This document shows positions 1-7,774 of a stretch of DNA of 64,000 nucleotides, in pieces. Position 1 is the stretch's first letter. Every line of letters begins with the position of its first letter. Where the stretch lies: positions 2,976,001-3,040,000 of the forward strand of contig CP154795.1 of NCBI GenBank assembly GCA_039565995.1, in the 5' to 3' direction. The translations under genes were made by a program, and so were the position numbers. Source of the DNA: Propionibacteriaceae bacterium ZF39. GTDB lineage: Bacteria; Actinomycetota; Actinomycetes; Propionibacteriales; Propionibacteriaceae. Under the pieces are notes generated by a model that saw only the letters and a program-made list of their open reading frames with translations, ran no database searches and had not been told where the DNA came from.

Positions 1-2560
1 TCACGAGCGAATAGTTCCCGGCCTCCGGCATCACCAGTTCGACGAAACCGCCCTGGCTGGCTACCAGTCCCAGGGTCTGGCTGCCGCCGGGGCCGGGTCG
101 CAGTCGCCAGTCGCCCTCGGACCACACCGTGTCGAACTGCCCGCCGACCACGTGGAACGCAATCGACTCATTCGGGCCGGCATTGAGGACCCAGATCCGG
201 ACCCGATCACCAGTGCGCGCTGTGAGGGGTTCATGGCGATACTGATTCGGATAACCGTTGAAGACGACGGCGTCCGGCGTCCGGGCCCCGATCTTGTCGG
301 CGTCACCGGCAGCCCCCTGCGGCCCCCAATACTGCTCGCTCTGGACCAACAGGAACTCCTTGTCGACCGGAGGCAGATCGGGCGGATCGATGATCACCGC
401 CCCGAACATGCCGTTGGCGATGTGGAGGGACATGGGCACGGCCGAGCAGTGATACATCCAGATTCCCGCACGCTCCGCAGTGAAGCGATAGGTCAGCTGC
501 TCGCCGGGGGCGATCACCCGCATCGGCTTGTCGGGGGCGAGGGCACCGGCGTGGAAGTCGATGCCGTGGCCGATCCTCCCGTCGTTGACGAATGTGATCT
601 CGAAGACATCGCCGACCTTGCCACGCAGGGCCGGCCCGGGTGCCGTGCCGTTGAAGGTCCACAGCGCCTGCCGGACGCCGGGAGCGACCTCGGCATCGGT
701 CTCCGACACCGTGAACGTGTGGCGGTGGATCGTGGTCGCCGGAGCGGGCGGAAGAACCGCGTCCCGCGCCCGGAACCCGGGGCCCGGCGTACCCGCGACG
801 TTGCCCGTCGCGGCCGGTTCACCGGGCGCAGCCGCGTGGCCGGCATGCTCTCCCGCCGGCCCACCGATGGCCCGCACGACCAGGGTCATGCCCATCTGGC
901 GGTGACCTGCGATGGAGCACCAACCATCGAGATCGGCACCGACGACGCCGACATCGACCACCGTGCTTGCCCCCGGCGCCAGCCGGCCGCTGCTGACTCC
1001 GTTGGCGAGCACGAGGTCGTGGACCTGGGCAGGGTCGGTGTTGGTCAGCTCGATCACGAGCCGGTCTCCCGCCGGCACCTCAATCACGGAGGGGGTGAAG
1101 ACCATGTCATGGGCGGCGACCTGGACCGTTGTCGTACGCCCGGTGGGCGCGATCCCACCGGTGGTTCCCGGCCCGGCATACCGGCCCACGACCGCGACCG
1201 GGTCCACCAGTGCCGCGGCGACGACGGCCAACGCGATCAGCGAGGCGGCCAGCGTCAACTGGCCACGGTGGGTGCGACGCTCGACCAGCGGGTCGACCTC
1301 GGGCTTCTCGCCGGCCGGAACACCTGTCCGGATCAGACGCAGGCCGGTGATGACGGTGGTGACCAGCAGGATCAGGGTCCAGACCAGGCCCGCATAGACG
1401 ACCAGGGACACTGCGACCAGCACGACGCTCGGGAGCGGCAGGAGGAACAGCAGCGCACTGCCGTTGACGAGGGCGATGCGGGTGAAGGTCGACCGGTCGG
1501 TGATGGCGACCATGCGACGGACCACCGCCGGCCCACCACCGATCACGACGGGCAGCAGATAGCTGAGCGCACCCACCAACACCTGCGCCACGAACCCGAC
1601 GGCGAAGGGCCCGACAAGGCCGCGAATGGATTCGGCGCCCGCGGCAAGGTCGGGCGCCATCGCGAGCGCCACAACGGCGGCGACGAGCGTCCCGATCCAC
1701 CAGACGAATCCCGCCATGACCGACCAGGTGGCGAACGACTGGGGGCGCCGCCCCAGGGCTGCGCGCACGAGGGGGCCGGTGAGGATGCCGAGGCCGATGG
1801 CGTACGCGAACAGCGCTGCCACCACGAGCCAACGGAGCCCGAGATAACCGCCGATCACCATCACCGCGACCGAGAGGGTGAGCACCCACCAGGCCTGGCG
1901 CCCGCTCGGGACGGCCTTGTCGTCTGCGCGCGTGCGCAGCATGGTCGGCCAGAGCGTGATCAGCGTGCCCGCGATGGTCAGGCCGACCCAGCCCAGCAGG
2001 TTGGCGCCCAGGTGGGCGATCAGAAGACGGTCGAAGTCGGGCGGGGCGCTGCCGAGGCGTACGCCCAGCCAGACCCCGACGGGCAGTGCGAGGCCCGCGG
2101 CAATGTAGTAGCGGATGGCCACCGCGAACCGCCCGGGCAGACCCTTGCGCAACCCGTGGATGAGGCCACCGGCATGCACCAGCGCGGCCGCACCGACCAC
2201 CGTGGCGCCACCCCACAGCAGAGCAGGCACATTGGCAGTCAGTCCGAAGACCACCCCGAGGGCGCCCAGGTTCACGCCGCCCAGGATGAGCCAGTCACGC
2301 ACGCGGTTCTCGCCAGCGGCCCGCAGCACAGCATCCGAGAAATAGCGCGACCAGACGACGATCGCGTTGGTGACCGCCCCGAGCAGCAGCAGGTGCACCA
2401 TGAGCCAGCGCGGCATGGGCACCCAGCGGTGGATCACCACCACGACCAATTCGGCCAGCATCCACGCAAACAGGGGGATCGAGCACACCAGCATCTTGCG
2501 GCGGCGCCCCGACGGGCGGCGCGTGGTGGGTGTGGGCGCCCCGACTGTCAGCGCGTTCAT
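1..2560 (-). CDS. nirK: Copper nitrite reductase NirK fused to membrane and cupredoxin domains (3' partial)
   Basis: Catalyses one-electron reduction of nitrite to NO outside the membrane. The frame is open from an ATG at 2560 to the left edge (853 codons visible). Residues about 20-450 are a polytopic hydrophobic region of the NnrS-like or heme-copper-like kind. Residues about 470-580 form an extra cupredoxin with a full type-1 copper set (His514, Cys548, His553, Met556). The NirK part follows: HGIDFH supplies type-1 His665, the catalytic Asp and type-2 His670; YHC supplies type-2 His704 and type-1 Cys705; then His713 and Met718. The second NirK cupredoxin shows SIAFHVVG, the position of the second catalytic histidine. 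The third type-2 histidine should lie just past the edge, after NYSLV. The start overlaps the stop of the upstream nnrS-like gene as ATGA, implying translational coupling. Only the C-terminus is unseen. Confidence 0.88.
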   Translation of the reverse strand, partial: MNALTVGAPTPTTRRPSGRRRKMLVCSIPLFAWMLAELVVVVIHRWVPMPRWLMVHLLLLGAVTNAIVVWSRYFSDAVLRAAGENRVRDWLILGGVNLGALGVVFGLTANVPALLWGGATVVGAAALVHAGGLIHGLRKGLPGRFAVAIRYYIAAGLALPVGVWLGVRLGSAPPDFDRLLIAHLGANLLGWVGLTIAGTLITLWPTMLRTRADDKAVPSGRQAWWVLTLSVAVMVIGGYLGLRWLVVAALFAYAIGLGILTGPLVRAALGRRPQSFATWSVMAGFVWWIGTLVAAVVALAMAPDLAAGAESIRGLVGPFAVGFVAQVLVGALSYLLPVVIGGGPAVVRRMVAITDRSTFTRIALVNGSALLFLLPLPSVVLVAVSLVVYAGLVWTLILLVTTVITGLRLIRTGVPAGEKPEVDPLVERRTHRGQLTLAASLIALAVVAAALVDPVAVVGRYAGPGTTGGIAPTGRTTTVQVAAHDMVFTPSVIEVPAGDRLVIELTNTDPAQVHDLVLANGVSSGRLAPGASTVVDVGVVGADLDGWCSIAGHRQMGMTLVVRAIGGPAGEHAGHAAAPGEPAATGNVAGTPGPGFRARDAVLPPAPATTIHRHTFTVSETDAEVAPGVRQALWTFNGTAPGPALRGKVGDVFEITFVNDGRIGHGIDFHAGALAPDKPMRVIAPGEQLTYRFTAERAGIWMYHCSAVPMSLHIANGMFGAVIIDPPDLPPVDKEFLLVQSEQYWGPQGAAGDADKIGARTPDAVVFNGYPNQYRHEPLTARTGDRVRIWVLNAGPNESIAFHVVGGQFDTVWSEGDWRLRPGPGGSQTLGLVASQGGFVELVMPEAGNYSLV

Positions 2561-3678
2561 GCGGCAACCTCCGTCTTCGTCTTCTCCTCGCGGGAGGCCG
2601 CGACGCTGATGCTCGCAGCAGTGATCACGAGCAGCAGCAGGGCCACGATGTTGAGGACACCACCCACCCGGCGCACGGCGTCGCCGGCAAACAGGTCACC
2701 GGCGACCCGGATGATCAGCGAACCGTGCAGCAGACCGAAGACGACCCAGAAGACCGGCCGATACGGCAGCGGACGTCGCAGCACGGCGGGCAGGATCACC
2801 GGGGCATGGGCCAGCACCATCGACATCACGAAACCGAGGAAGGTGGCGTGCAGCACCGCGTCATAGCGGGGACCCGACAGCTCGGGACGCAACCACAGCA
2901 GGCCGGCCACGATCAGCCAGGCGTAGCCGGCGAGGAGCCCGGCCGCGCTGAAGCGCGGGAGCCCGGTCGAGCGAATGGTCCTCCGGGCCACGTCGCGGAG
3001 GCCGAAGACCACGGCCACGGCGATCAGGGTGAGTCCGAAGACCGTGAGACCGACGGCCGGCCACAGAGTCGCTCCGACCACGACGGCCAGCAGCACGACC
3101 CCGAGTCCCAGGGCCTGGTCCTCGCGCCGTTCGACCACTTCGCGCGCCATCAGCAGTTGCCCCACCCGCGCCAACTCGACCCGCTCCCCCGCGATCGTCA
3201 GGACGAAGAACCCCGTCAGCCACGGCACCGCCGACGGAATCTCGACCCCTCGCAACCACAGCGCACACGCCCCGACCGCGAACACCGCTCCGAGCGCCTG
3301 GATCGCCACGGCGGGGTCGCGGTTGCGAGACCACAGCGGGAGATAGTTCGTGAGCAGCACGATGGTCCCGATCAGCATGACCGTCGCTCCGACCCACAGC
3401 GGCAGTGGCGTGAGCGTCAGCAGAGCCCCCAATGCCATCCCAAGCGGCGCCGCGTACGCAAATCCACCGCCACGGGCCACCGCCCGCTCGAGCGCGATGA
3501 GCCCACCGACGAACCCGATGGTCATCAGCATCCCGTGCACCTCGGGCAGACGCTGCGTCGTCAGCGGTGCGGGCAGCCCAAGCAGCAGGAGCCCGGCATC
3601 AAGGCCGAGCATGAGCGCTATTCCACAGGGCAGGAGCAGGACAAGCCGACCTGTATGCCCTCCTCCATCATTAGACAC
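2557..3678 (-). CDS. NnrS-like polytopic membrane protein
   Basis: This 373-residue, very hydrophobic protein has about ten to twelve predicted membrane segments and His residues at membrane ends (PEVHGMLM, LHATFLGF, LAHAPVILP), the pattern of the NnrS/heme-copper-related family linked to NO metabolism. It starts with GTG and ends in a 4-nt ATGA overlap with nirK, so the two are almost certainly co-translated. The upstream ABM-monooxygenase gene lies only 12 nt away. Inferred role: membrane component supporting nitrite reduction or resistance to NO. The exact biochemical function of this family is not settled, and the protein might alternatively be described as a NirK-associated membrane protein. 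Confidence 0.75.
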   Translation of the reverse strand: MSNDGGGHTGRLVLLLPCGIALMLGLDAGLLLLGLPAPLTTQRLPEVHGMLMTIGFVGGLIALERAVARGGGFAYAAPLGMALGALLTLTPLPLWVGATVMLIGTIVLLTNYLPLWSRNRDPAVAIQALGAVFAVGACALWLRGVEIPSAVPWLTGFFVLTIAGERVELARVGQLLMAREVVERREDQALGLGVVLLAVVVGATLWPAVGLTVFGLTLIAVAVVFGLRDVARRTIRSTGLPRFSAAGLLAGYAWLIVAGLLWLRPELSGPRYDAVLHATFLGFVMSMVLAHAPVILPAVLRRPLPYRPVFWVVFGLLHGSLIIRVAGDLFAGDAVRRVGGVLNIVALLLLVITAASISVAASREEKTKTEVAA

Positions 3679-3690
3679 GGAGCAAGTGTA

Positions 3691-4011
3691 TTAAAGATTC
3701 CGGAGTTCGCCCAACTCCGACCAGTCGTCGCCTGGTGCTTCGACGGAGACGATCTTGGGCCGGGACGTCACATACTGACCCAGCTCGTCCATCGCCTTGT
3801 CGAAATGGGGCGCGGTCACATGCGCTTCGGCAGCGCCATCGGCGAACGCTTCCACCAGCACATAGGTGTTGGGCTCCTCCAGGCTCCGCGACCACTCGAA
3901 CCAGAGGTTGCCCTCCTCCGCTCGGGTCGCCTCCGTGAACTCCCGCACCAGCTCCGGCCACTGCTCGGCGTACTCATCCTTGATCGGCCACTTCACGACA
4001 ATCACAATCAT
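3691..4011 (-). CDS. ABM-domain (quinol-type) monooxygenase
   Basis: A 106-residue dimeric alpha/beta ferredoxin-like protein of the antibiotic biosynthesis monooxygenase (ABM, YgiN-like) family. It begins MIVIVVKWPIKDEYAEQW and contains the typical FEWSRSLEEPNTYVLVEAF strand-turn-strand and a central APHF motif followed by an amphipathic helix. Such proteins modify quinols or heme-like substrates without a metal cofactor, but the substrate cannot be read from sequence. Its ATG overlaps the upstream membrane-protein stop (ATGA), and 12 nt separate it from nnrS, placing it in the nirK operon. A role in coping with NO or quinone stress is an inference from context only. Confidence 0.82.
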   Translation of the reverse strand: MIVIVVKWPIKDEYAEQWPELVREFTEATRAEEGNLWFEWSRSLEEPNTYVLVEAFADGAAEAHVTAPHFDKAMDELGQYVTSRPKIVSVEAPGDDWSELGELRNL

Positions 4012-4466
4012 GGCTCGATCCTGTCATCGTCGTCCGACACTTTCGGAGCGGCCTTGATCTCGCGCAGGGTGGCGGTCTCCTCCATGCGGAGGATCACATA
4101 GCCCCCGATGGCGACGATCACCGCGCCGGCCAGGGCGTACCAGGGACGCAGCGACTCCGGCGGCGTGATCCGGGTGATCCCGAAGGCCACCAGGAACAGC
4201 ACGATCACCCTGACGCCGTGGGCCGTCCGCGCGGACTGGCTCAACACATGTTGCCGACGCCGGCGCAGACCGAACTGGAGAATCGCATAGACCACGACCG
4301 CGGCGAACAACAGGACGACGGCGACCAACCACATCGTCGGAGTCCCCAGGAGCGCCAAGCCGAAGCCCGCCCCGACCAGACCTGCCACCGACAGGTGCGC
4401 CGAGGCCGGCTGACGCTCGGGCGCCGACATCGGCACAGCTGTGGAGTCGGACTGCTCGTCGGTCAT
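4008..4466 (-). CDS. Small membrane protein, function unknown
   Basis: 152 residues with four hydrophobic segments: two near residues 27-65 separated by a short turn, an Arg-rich cytoplasmic loop (LRRRRQHVL), and two more near 85-130. The tail is acidic and probably cytoplasmic (VSDDDDRIEP). It heads the minus-strand operon leading to the ABM monooxygenase, nnrS-like gene and nirK, with a 4-nt ATGA overlap to the next gene. I recognise no family. The divergent gene at 4538 starts 71 nt away, so the promoter of the whole nirK operon should lie between 4467 and 4537. Confidence 0.7.
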   Translation of the reverse strand: MTDEQSDSTAVPMSAPERQPASAHLSVAGLVGAGFGLALLGTPTMWLVAVVLLFAAVVVYAILQFGLRRRRQHVLSQSARTAHGVRVIVLFLVAFGITRITPPESLRPWYALAGAVIVAIGGYVILRMEETATLREIKAAPKVSDDDDRIEP

Positions 4467-4537
4467 ATTTCCCCCTGGTTCGGCTCCTGGGAGGCGACGT
4501 TACCCGCGAAGGACCAACGGGTTCGTACGCTGGAAGC

Positions 4538-5248
4538 GTGGCGAACACCTGGGAGAACTATCCCGAGGGCCCCGACTCCGAGCCGGCCCCGGAAGCGCCG
4601 ACGTCCTGGGCGGTCTACGGCGAGGACGATTTCGAGCCGCCGACGGGCCCGCGACGCACGCCGGACGGTCGACTTCTCCCCAGCGTTCCGAGGCGTACGC
4701 CCCAGGACCCGCGTCCCGACGCCGTCCCCGATCCCACCCCGGACGACGATCGCCACGACCGGCCCTCCTGGAAGCCAGCGCTCGGCGCCTTCATGGTGAT
4801 TGTCATGGTGATCGGGTTCCTCGGCATGCTGCTGTCGCTTCGACCGCAGCCGCAGCAGCCGGTCAAGATCGAGGGGTACGCCCGCCCCGGACTCCCCAAC
4901 GTCCGGTCGGTGACGCTCCCGGAACAGGTCGACGACTGGCAGCGCGGCACGCTCACCCGGGGACAGGGCCCCTATCTGGTGGTGTTCACCGACTACACCC
5001 GTGACCATCAGGACGTGACCATCCTCGGGTCGATCACCGGCGATCCGGACCCACTCCGCGGAATGCAACGCCCCCCTCACCACCCCGACGCCGAGATCGC
5101 CTGTGACACCGTCACGGGCACGGCGGATCGACGCGTCTGCGTGATCCCCCTCGACGAGGGCCAGCTGACCGTCACCTCGGACGACTCCGCCCTCAGTGTC
5201 GACGACCTGGGCACCTTCACCGCAGAACTCGCCCGCACCCTCACCTGA
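4538..5248 (+). CDS. Single-pass membrane-anchored protein, function unknown
   Basis: 236 residues starting at GTG. The first 85 residues are Pro/Asp/Glu-rich and probably disordered and cytoplasmic. One membrane helix covers about residues 86-105 (ALGAFMVIVMVIGFLGMLLS). The remaining 130 residues are extracytoplasmic, with two cysteines (AEIACDTV and RRVCVIP) that could form a disulphide. I recognise no family; the layout resembles many actinobacterial envelope proteins of unknown role. It is divergent from the nirK operon and ends just upstream of the manganese riboswitch, which is a separate unit. Confidence 0.65.
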   Translation: MANTWENYPEGPDSEPAPEAPTSWAVYGEDDFEPPTGPRRTPDGRLLPSVPRRTPQDPRPDAVPDPTPDDDRHDRPSWKPALGAFMVIVMVIGFLGMLLSLRPQPQQPVKIEGYARPGLPNVRSVTLPEQVDDWQRGTLTRGQGPYLVVFTDYTRDHQDVTILGSITGDPDPLRGMQRPPHHPDAEIACDTVTGTADRRVCVIPLDEGQLTVTSDDSALSVDDLGTFTAELARTLT

Positions 5249-5256
5249 GTGCTAGG

Positions 5257-5419
5257 TTGGCCGCGCGAAAGGGAGTAGTCCCAAACTGTCGCGTCGACAT
5301 ACTGGCCTCACGGCCCGGCGCGGTAGGCCCCGGTGGCGGACGAGACTTTCGGCCAAGCACGATGCCTGGCCGAAGTGTGCCCTCCTCAAGGCCCTCTCCG
5401 GCTCGGCCGAGAGGACACG
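5257..5419 (+). promoter_or_regulatory. yybP-ykoY manganese riboswitch and expression platform
   Basis: The aptamer lies at about 5257-5355. It carries the conserved GGGAGTAG element at 5271-5278, the CGTCGACATACTG element at 5292-5304 and the terminal ACGAGACTTT element at 5340-5349, all near-identical in character to the class (E. coli mntP, B. subtilis yybP). P1 pairs the TGGCCG...GAAAG strand at 5258-5271 with CTTTCGGCCA at 5346-5355. The same 3' strand can instead pair with TGGCCGAA at 5367-5374, giving an alternative structure. A second hairpin (CTCTC at 5394-5398 with GAGAG at 5409-5413, extended by GGC/GCC) covers the ribosome-binding site GAGAGGA. It precedes a TMEM165/GDT1-family gene, the expected Mn-exporter target. 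Confidence 0.87.
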
Positions 5420-6016
5420 ATGGACGCATTCTGGTACGCCTTCCTGCTGAGCACAGGCGTCATCTTCGTCGCCGAACTCGGGGACAAATCCCAGCTGATG
5501 GCGATGACGTTCGCCAGCCGCTATCGAGCCCGCGATGTGCTGATCGGTATCACCATCGCCACCGCCGTGGTCCACCTGGCTTCGGTCGGCATCGGGTTCT
5601 TCATCGGCGACCTGTTCGCCGAGCACCAGCACTGGATCGCGATCGTCGCCGGCATCGCCTTCCTGGGTTTCGCGGCCTGGACCCTCCGCGGTGACGAGCT
5701 CACCGACGAGGAGGCCGAGAAGGCCCGCAAGAGCAAAGGTTTCGCGATCGTCGCCGTCGGCATCGCGTTCTTCCTTGCCGAGCTCGGTGACAAGACCATG
5801 CTCGCGACCATCACGCTGGCGACCCAGGAGAACTGGGTCGGCACCTGGATCGGCAGCACGCTCGGCATGGTGCTCGCCGATGCCCTCGCCATCCTGGTCG
5901 GCGCCTTCCTCGGCAAGAAGCTCCCCGAGAAGGTCATCAAGATCGGCGCGGCGGTCCTGTTCGCCCTTTTCGGGCTCCTCCTCATCGCAGAAGGCCTGGG
6001 CTGGATCAGCGTGTGA
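5420..6016 (+). CDS. TMEM165/GDT1-family (UPF0016) manganese exporter
   Basis: 198 residues, six predicted membrane helices in two related halves. Each half carries the family signature: AELGDKSQ at residues 18-25 and AELGDKTM at 118-125. The acidic and Asp residues of these motifs bind the transported cation. The halves are joined by a charged loop (DELTDEEAEKARKSK). Family members export Mn2+ or exchange Ca2+/Mn2+ for H+; the upstream manganese riboswitch supports Mn2+. I chose ATG 5420 because GAGAGGA lies 5 nt upstream and a longer frame from 5333 would run through the riboswitch. A strong hairpin spans the stop codon. Confidence 0.9.
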   Translation: MDAFWYAFLLSTGVIFVAELGDKSQLMAMTFASRYRARDVLIGITIATAVVHLASVGIGFFIGDLFAEHQHWIAIVAGIAFLGFAAWTLRGDELTDEEAEKARKSKGFAIVAVGIAFFLAELGDKTMLATITLATQENWVGTWIGSTLGMVLADALAILVGAFLGKKLPEKVIKIGAAVLFALFGLLLIAEGLGWISV

Positions 6017-6032
6017 TCCTGCCCAGGCCTTC
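5990..6032 (+). terminator. Strong hairpin overlapping the stop codon of the Mn exporter gene
   Basis: GAAGGCCTGGGC at 5990-6001 is the exact reverse complement of GCCCAGGCCTTC at 6021-6032. Inside it GGATCA (6003-6008) pairs with TGATCC (6014-6019), giving an 18-bp stem broken by one T:T mismatch with a 5-nt loop. The TGA stop is inside the stem. There is no clear T-tract, as is common for actinobacterial terminators. It sits between convergent genes and could act in both directions. Confidence 0.7.
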
Positions 6033-6066
6033 TGGAGTCGTTCTCAGGCGTACGCCCGGCTCGGCG

Positions 6067-7524
6067 TCAGTTGCCGGTCTTGGCCAGACCGCCGTAGCGC
6101 TCGATCTTCGGGCGCACGTTCTTCACCTCGACCTTGCGGCCATCCGGCGCCTGCGCACCGGACTTGGCCGGATCCTGCGCCCGTTCGGCCCGGACCGTCG
6201 TCGGATCGATCGACGTGCGGCTCGTCGGGGCCGCCGACTCCGATGCCTGGGCGGCGACGGAGGCGTTGACCGCAGCCGACGCATCCATGCTCGGCGACGG
6301 TGAGACCCGCGCTTCGACGTCTTCAGTCGCCGAGGCGGAGGCCGAAGCAGACGCGGACGGGGTGGCCGTGGCCGACGGGCTGGCCGTGGCAGACGCCGAC
6401 GGGGTGGCCGTGGCCGACGGGGTGGCCGATGCGCTGGCCGAAGCCGATGCACTGGCGGAAGCCGATGCGCTGGCCGAAGCCGATGCGCTGGCCGAAGCCG
6501 ATGCGCTGGCCGAAGCCGATGCGCTGGCCGAAGCCGATGCGCTGGCAGAGGCCGACGGCGAGGCGGGCGCCGAAGCCGACGCCGACGCCGACGCGCTGGC
6601 GCTGTAGCCCGGCGGGATGGCGTACGGAACGCGACTCTCGGTCAGATCGACAGGTCCGGTGATTGGCGGAGAGGTCACCCGACGGATCTTCTCGCGCTCG
6701 GCGATCACATCAGCGACCGAGGGCGTCGACGGGGAGGTCGTCGCCGACGGGGTGGCGGAAGCGGTGGCGGTCGCGCTCGGCGTGGCGGTCGCGCTCGGCG
6801 TGGCAGTCACGCTGGGCGTAGCGGTCACGCTGGGCGTGGCCGAGGGGCTCGGCGTACGGGACGGGGTGGCGCTCGCACTCGGCGTGGCAGCGCGGGTCGG
6901 GGTGGCGGCGCGGGTCGGCGTCGCGGAGACGGCGCCGAGGTCATACTGATAGAGGTTGTAGCTGTCCATCAGGTTGACGATCATCGAGGTGTACGTCGGA
7001 TCCGTCGCGTACCCCGCACGATGCACCTCGGCGATGAAGCGCTTGGGGTCATTCGGATAGTTGAAAGCCCGGGCATAACGGCTGTTCACATTGAGGAAGT
7101 TGCCGTGATCCCGGAACGAATCGACGGGCCTGTCATAGGTGCGGAAACCGTCGACGATATAGGTCGGCTGGCCGTTGAAGACCTCGCGCGTGCGCATGTT
7201 CAGGCACCCGGTGGCGATGGTCCCGATATTGCGGCCGCACTTGATGCCGAAGAAGGCATTTCCACGGGTGGTGAGAGTCGACTTGCCCCAGCCGCTCTCG
7301 AGGATCGCCTGGGCGATGGCGACAGAGGCAGGGACGCGGAACTCTCGCTGACCCTGCTGCGCCATCGGAGCGATCGAGCGGATGAAGGCCCGCTGGCTGG
7401 ACGTGTCGACGGCCGCGCTTGCCGGACTGGCCAGGACAGCACCGGTCACGGCAGCTGTCGAGCCCAGCACGGCTGCCGCCGCAAAGATGGCTGCCCCTTT
7501 GGTGAGGCCGGAGACGAACTTCAT
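6067..7524 (-). CDS. Secreted glucosaminidase (GH73-like) with long Ala/Ser/Thr/Pro repeat tail
   Basis: About 485 residues. ATG 7524 is preferred because GGAAAG lies 11 nt upstream; a GTG at 7536 sits too close to it. A signal peptide (MKFVSGLTKG..., cleavage near ASPASA) is followed by a glucosaminidase/FlgJ-type domain at about 45-200, with the QAILESGWGKS catalytic Glu segment and GNAFFGIK. It would cleave peptidoglycan glycan strands. Residues about 205-420 are almost entirely Ala, Ser, Thr and Pro (TPSVTATPSATA and long SA runs), encoded by exact DNA tandem repeats and probably a glycosylated wall-spanning linker. The last residues are GGLAKTGN, resembling a sortase LAxTG motif but with no membrane anchor after it. 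Confidence 0.85.
   Translation of the reverse strand: MKFVSGLTKGAAIFAAAAVLGSTAAVTGAVLASPASAAVDTSSQRAFIRSIAPMAQQGQREFRVPASVAIAQAILESGWGKSTLTTRGNAFFGIKCGRNIGTIATGCLNMRTREVFNGQPTYIVDGFRTYDRPVDSFRDHGNFLNVNSRYARAFNYPNDPKRFIAEVHRAGYATDPTYTSMIVNLMDSYNLYQYDLGAVSATPTRAATPTRAATPSASATPSRTPSPSATPSVTATPSVTATPSATATPSATATASATPSATTSPSTPSVADVIAEREKIRRVTSPPITGPVDLTESRVPYAIPPGYSASASASASASAPASPSASASASASASASASASASASASASASASASASASASASASASATPSATATPSASATASPSATATPSASASASASATEDVEARVSPSPSMDASAAVNASVAAQASESAAPTSRTSIDPTTVRAERAQDPAKSGAQAPDGRKVEVKNVRPKIERYGGLAKTGN
6428..6553 (-). repeat. 18-bp coding tandem repeat, 7 units
   Basis: Seven contiguous units of GATGCGCTGGCCGAAGCC (written on the plus strand), five of them identical, encoding alternating Ala-Ser on the minus strand in the glucosaminidase tail. 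The multiple of 3 keeps frame, so copy number can change without a frameshift. Confidence 0.95.
6764..6835 (-). repeat. 18-bp coding tandem repeat, 4 units
   Basis: Four contiguous units of GTGGCGGTCGCGCTCGGC (plus strand; units 3 and 4 diverged in three or four bases) coding for the TP/SVTA/SATA part of the same glucosaminidase tail. It is distinct in sequence from the downstream array. Confidence 0.9.
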
Positions 7525-7774
7525 GACATCGATCACTTTCCGTGGGGAAGTCGGATGTCGAGAAGCTAAAGGGCTCCAGCGCCTGAATTCACATGTCAGA
7601 AATTGGGCGCGCCCTGCGAAATGCCTGAATTACAGGCGTGTGTTTCCTTTGTTTATGCGGGCTGGAGCGGCGTACGCGCCAGTAACCCCAACCCTGAATG
7701 TCACCTGAACCTCAACCACAACTTAAGGCTCAATCGCCACAGCAATCACAGGAACCTCAGGCGTACCCCGAGGA

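Noticed and set aside
152-2866. 904-aa open frame on the plus strand
   Set aside because: It is antisense to nirK and the nnrS-like gene, rich in Arg/Gly/His/Asp, with no domain; a shadow of GC-rich codon third positions.
2530-4101. 523-aa plus-strand frame
   Set aside because: Antisense to the nnrS-like and ABM genes; composition of a shadow frame.
5333-5419. Upstream start of the Mn exporter giving 29 extra residues
   Set aside because: The region is riboswitch; the ATG at 5420 has a proper ribosome-binding site and begins the family-typical helix.
6134-6607. 157-aa plus-strand frame with AEADALAEADALAEAD repeats
   Set aside because: Opposite-strand reading of the 18-bp repeats in the glucosaminidase tail.
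6428-6835. Short regularly repeated DNA considered as a CRISPR array
   Set aside because: Units are contiguous with no spacers and lie inside a coding frame.
7537-7774. Possible c-di-AMP (ydaO) riboswitch before the cell-wall hydrolase
   Set aside because: Looked for because such hydrolases are often so controlled, but the conserved core elements are not present.
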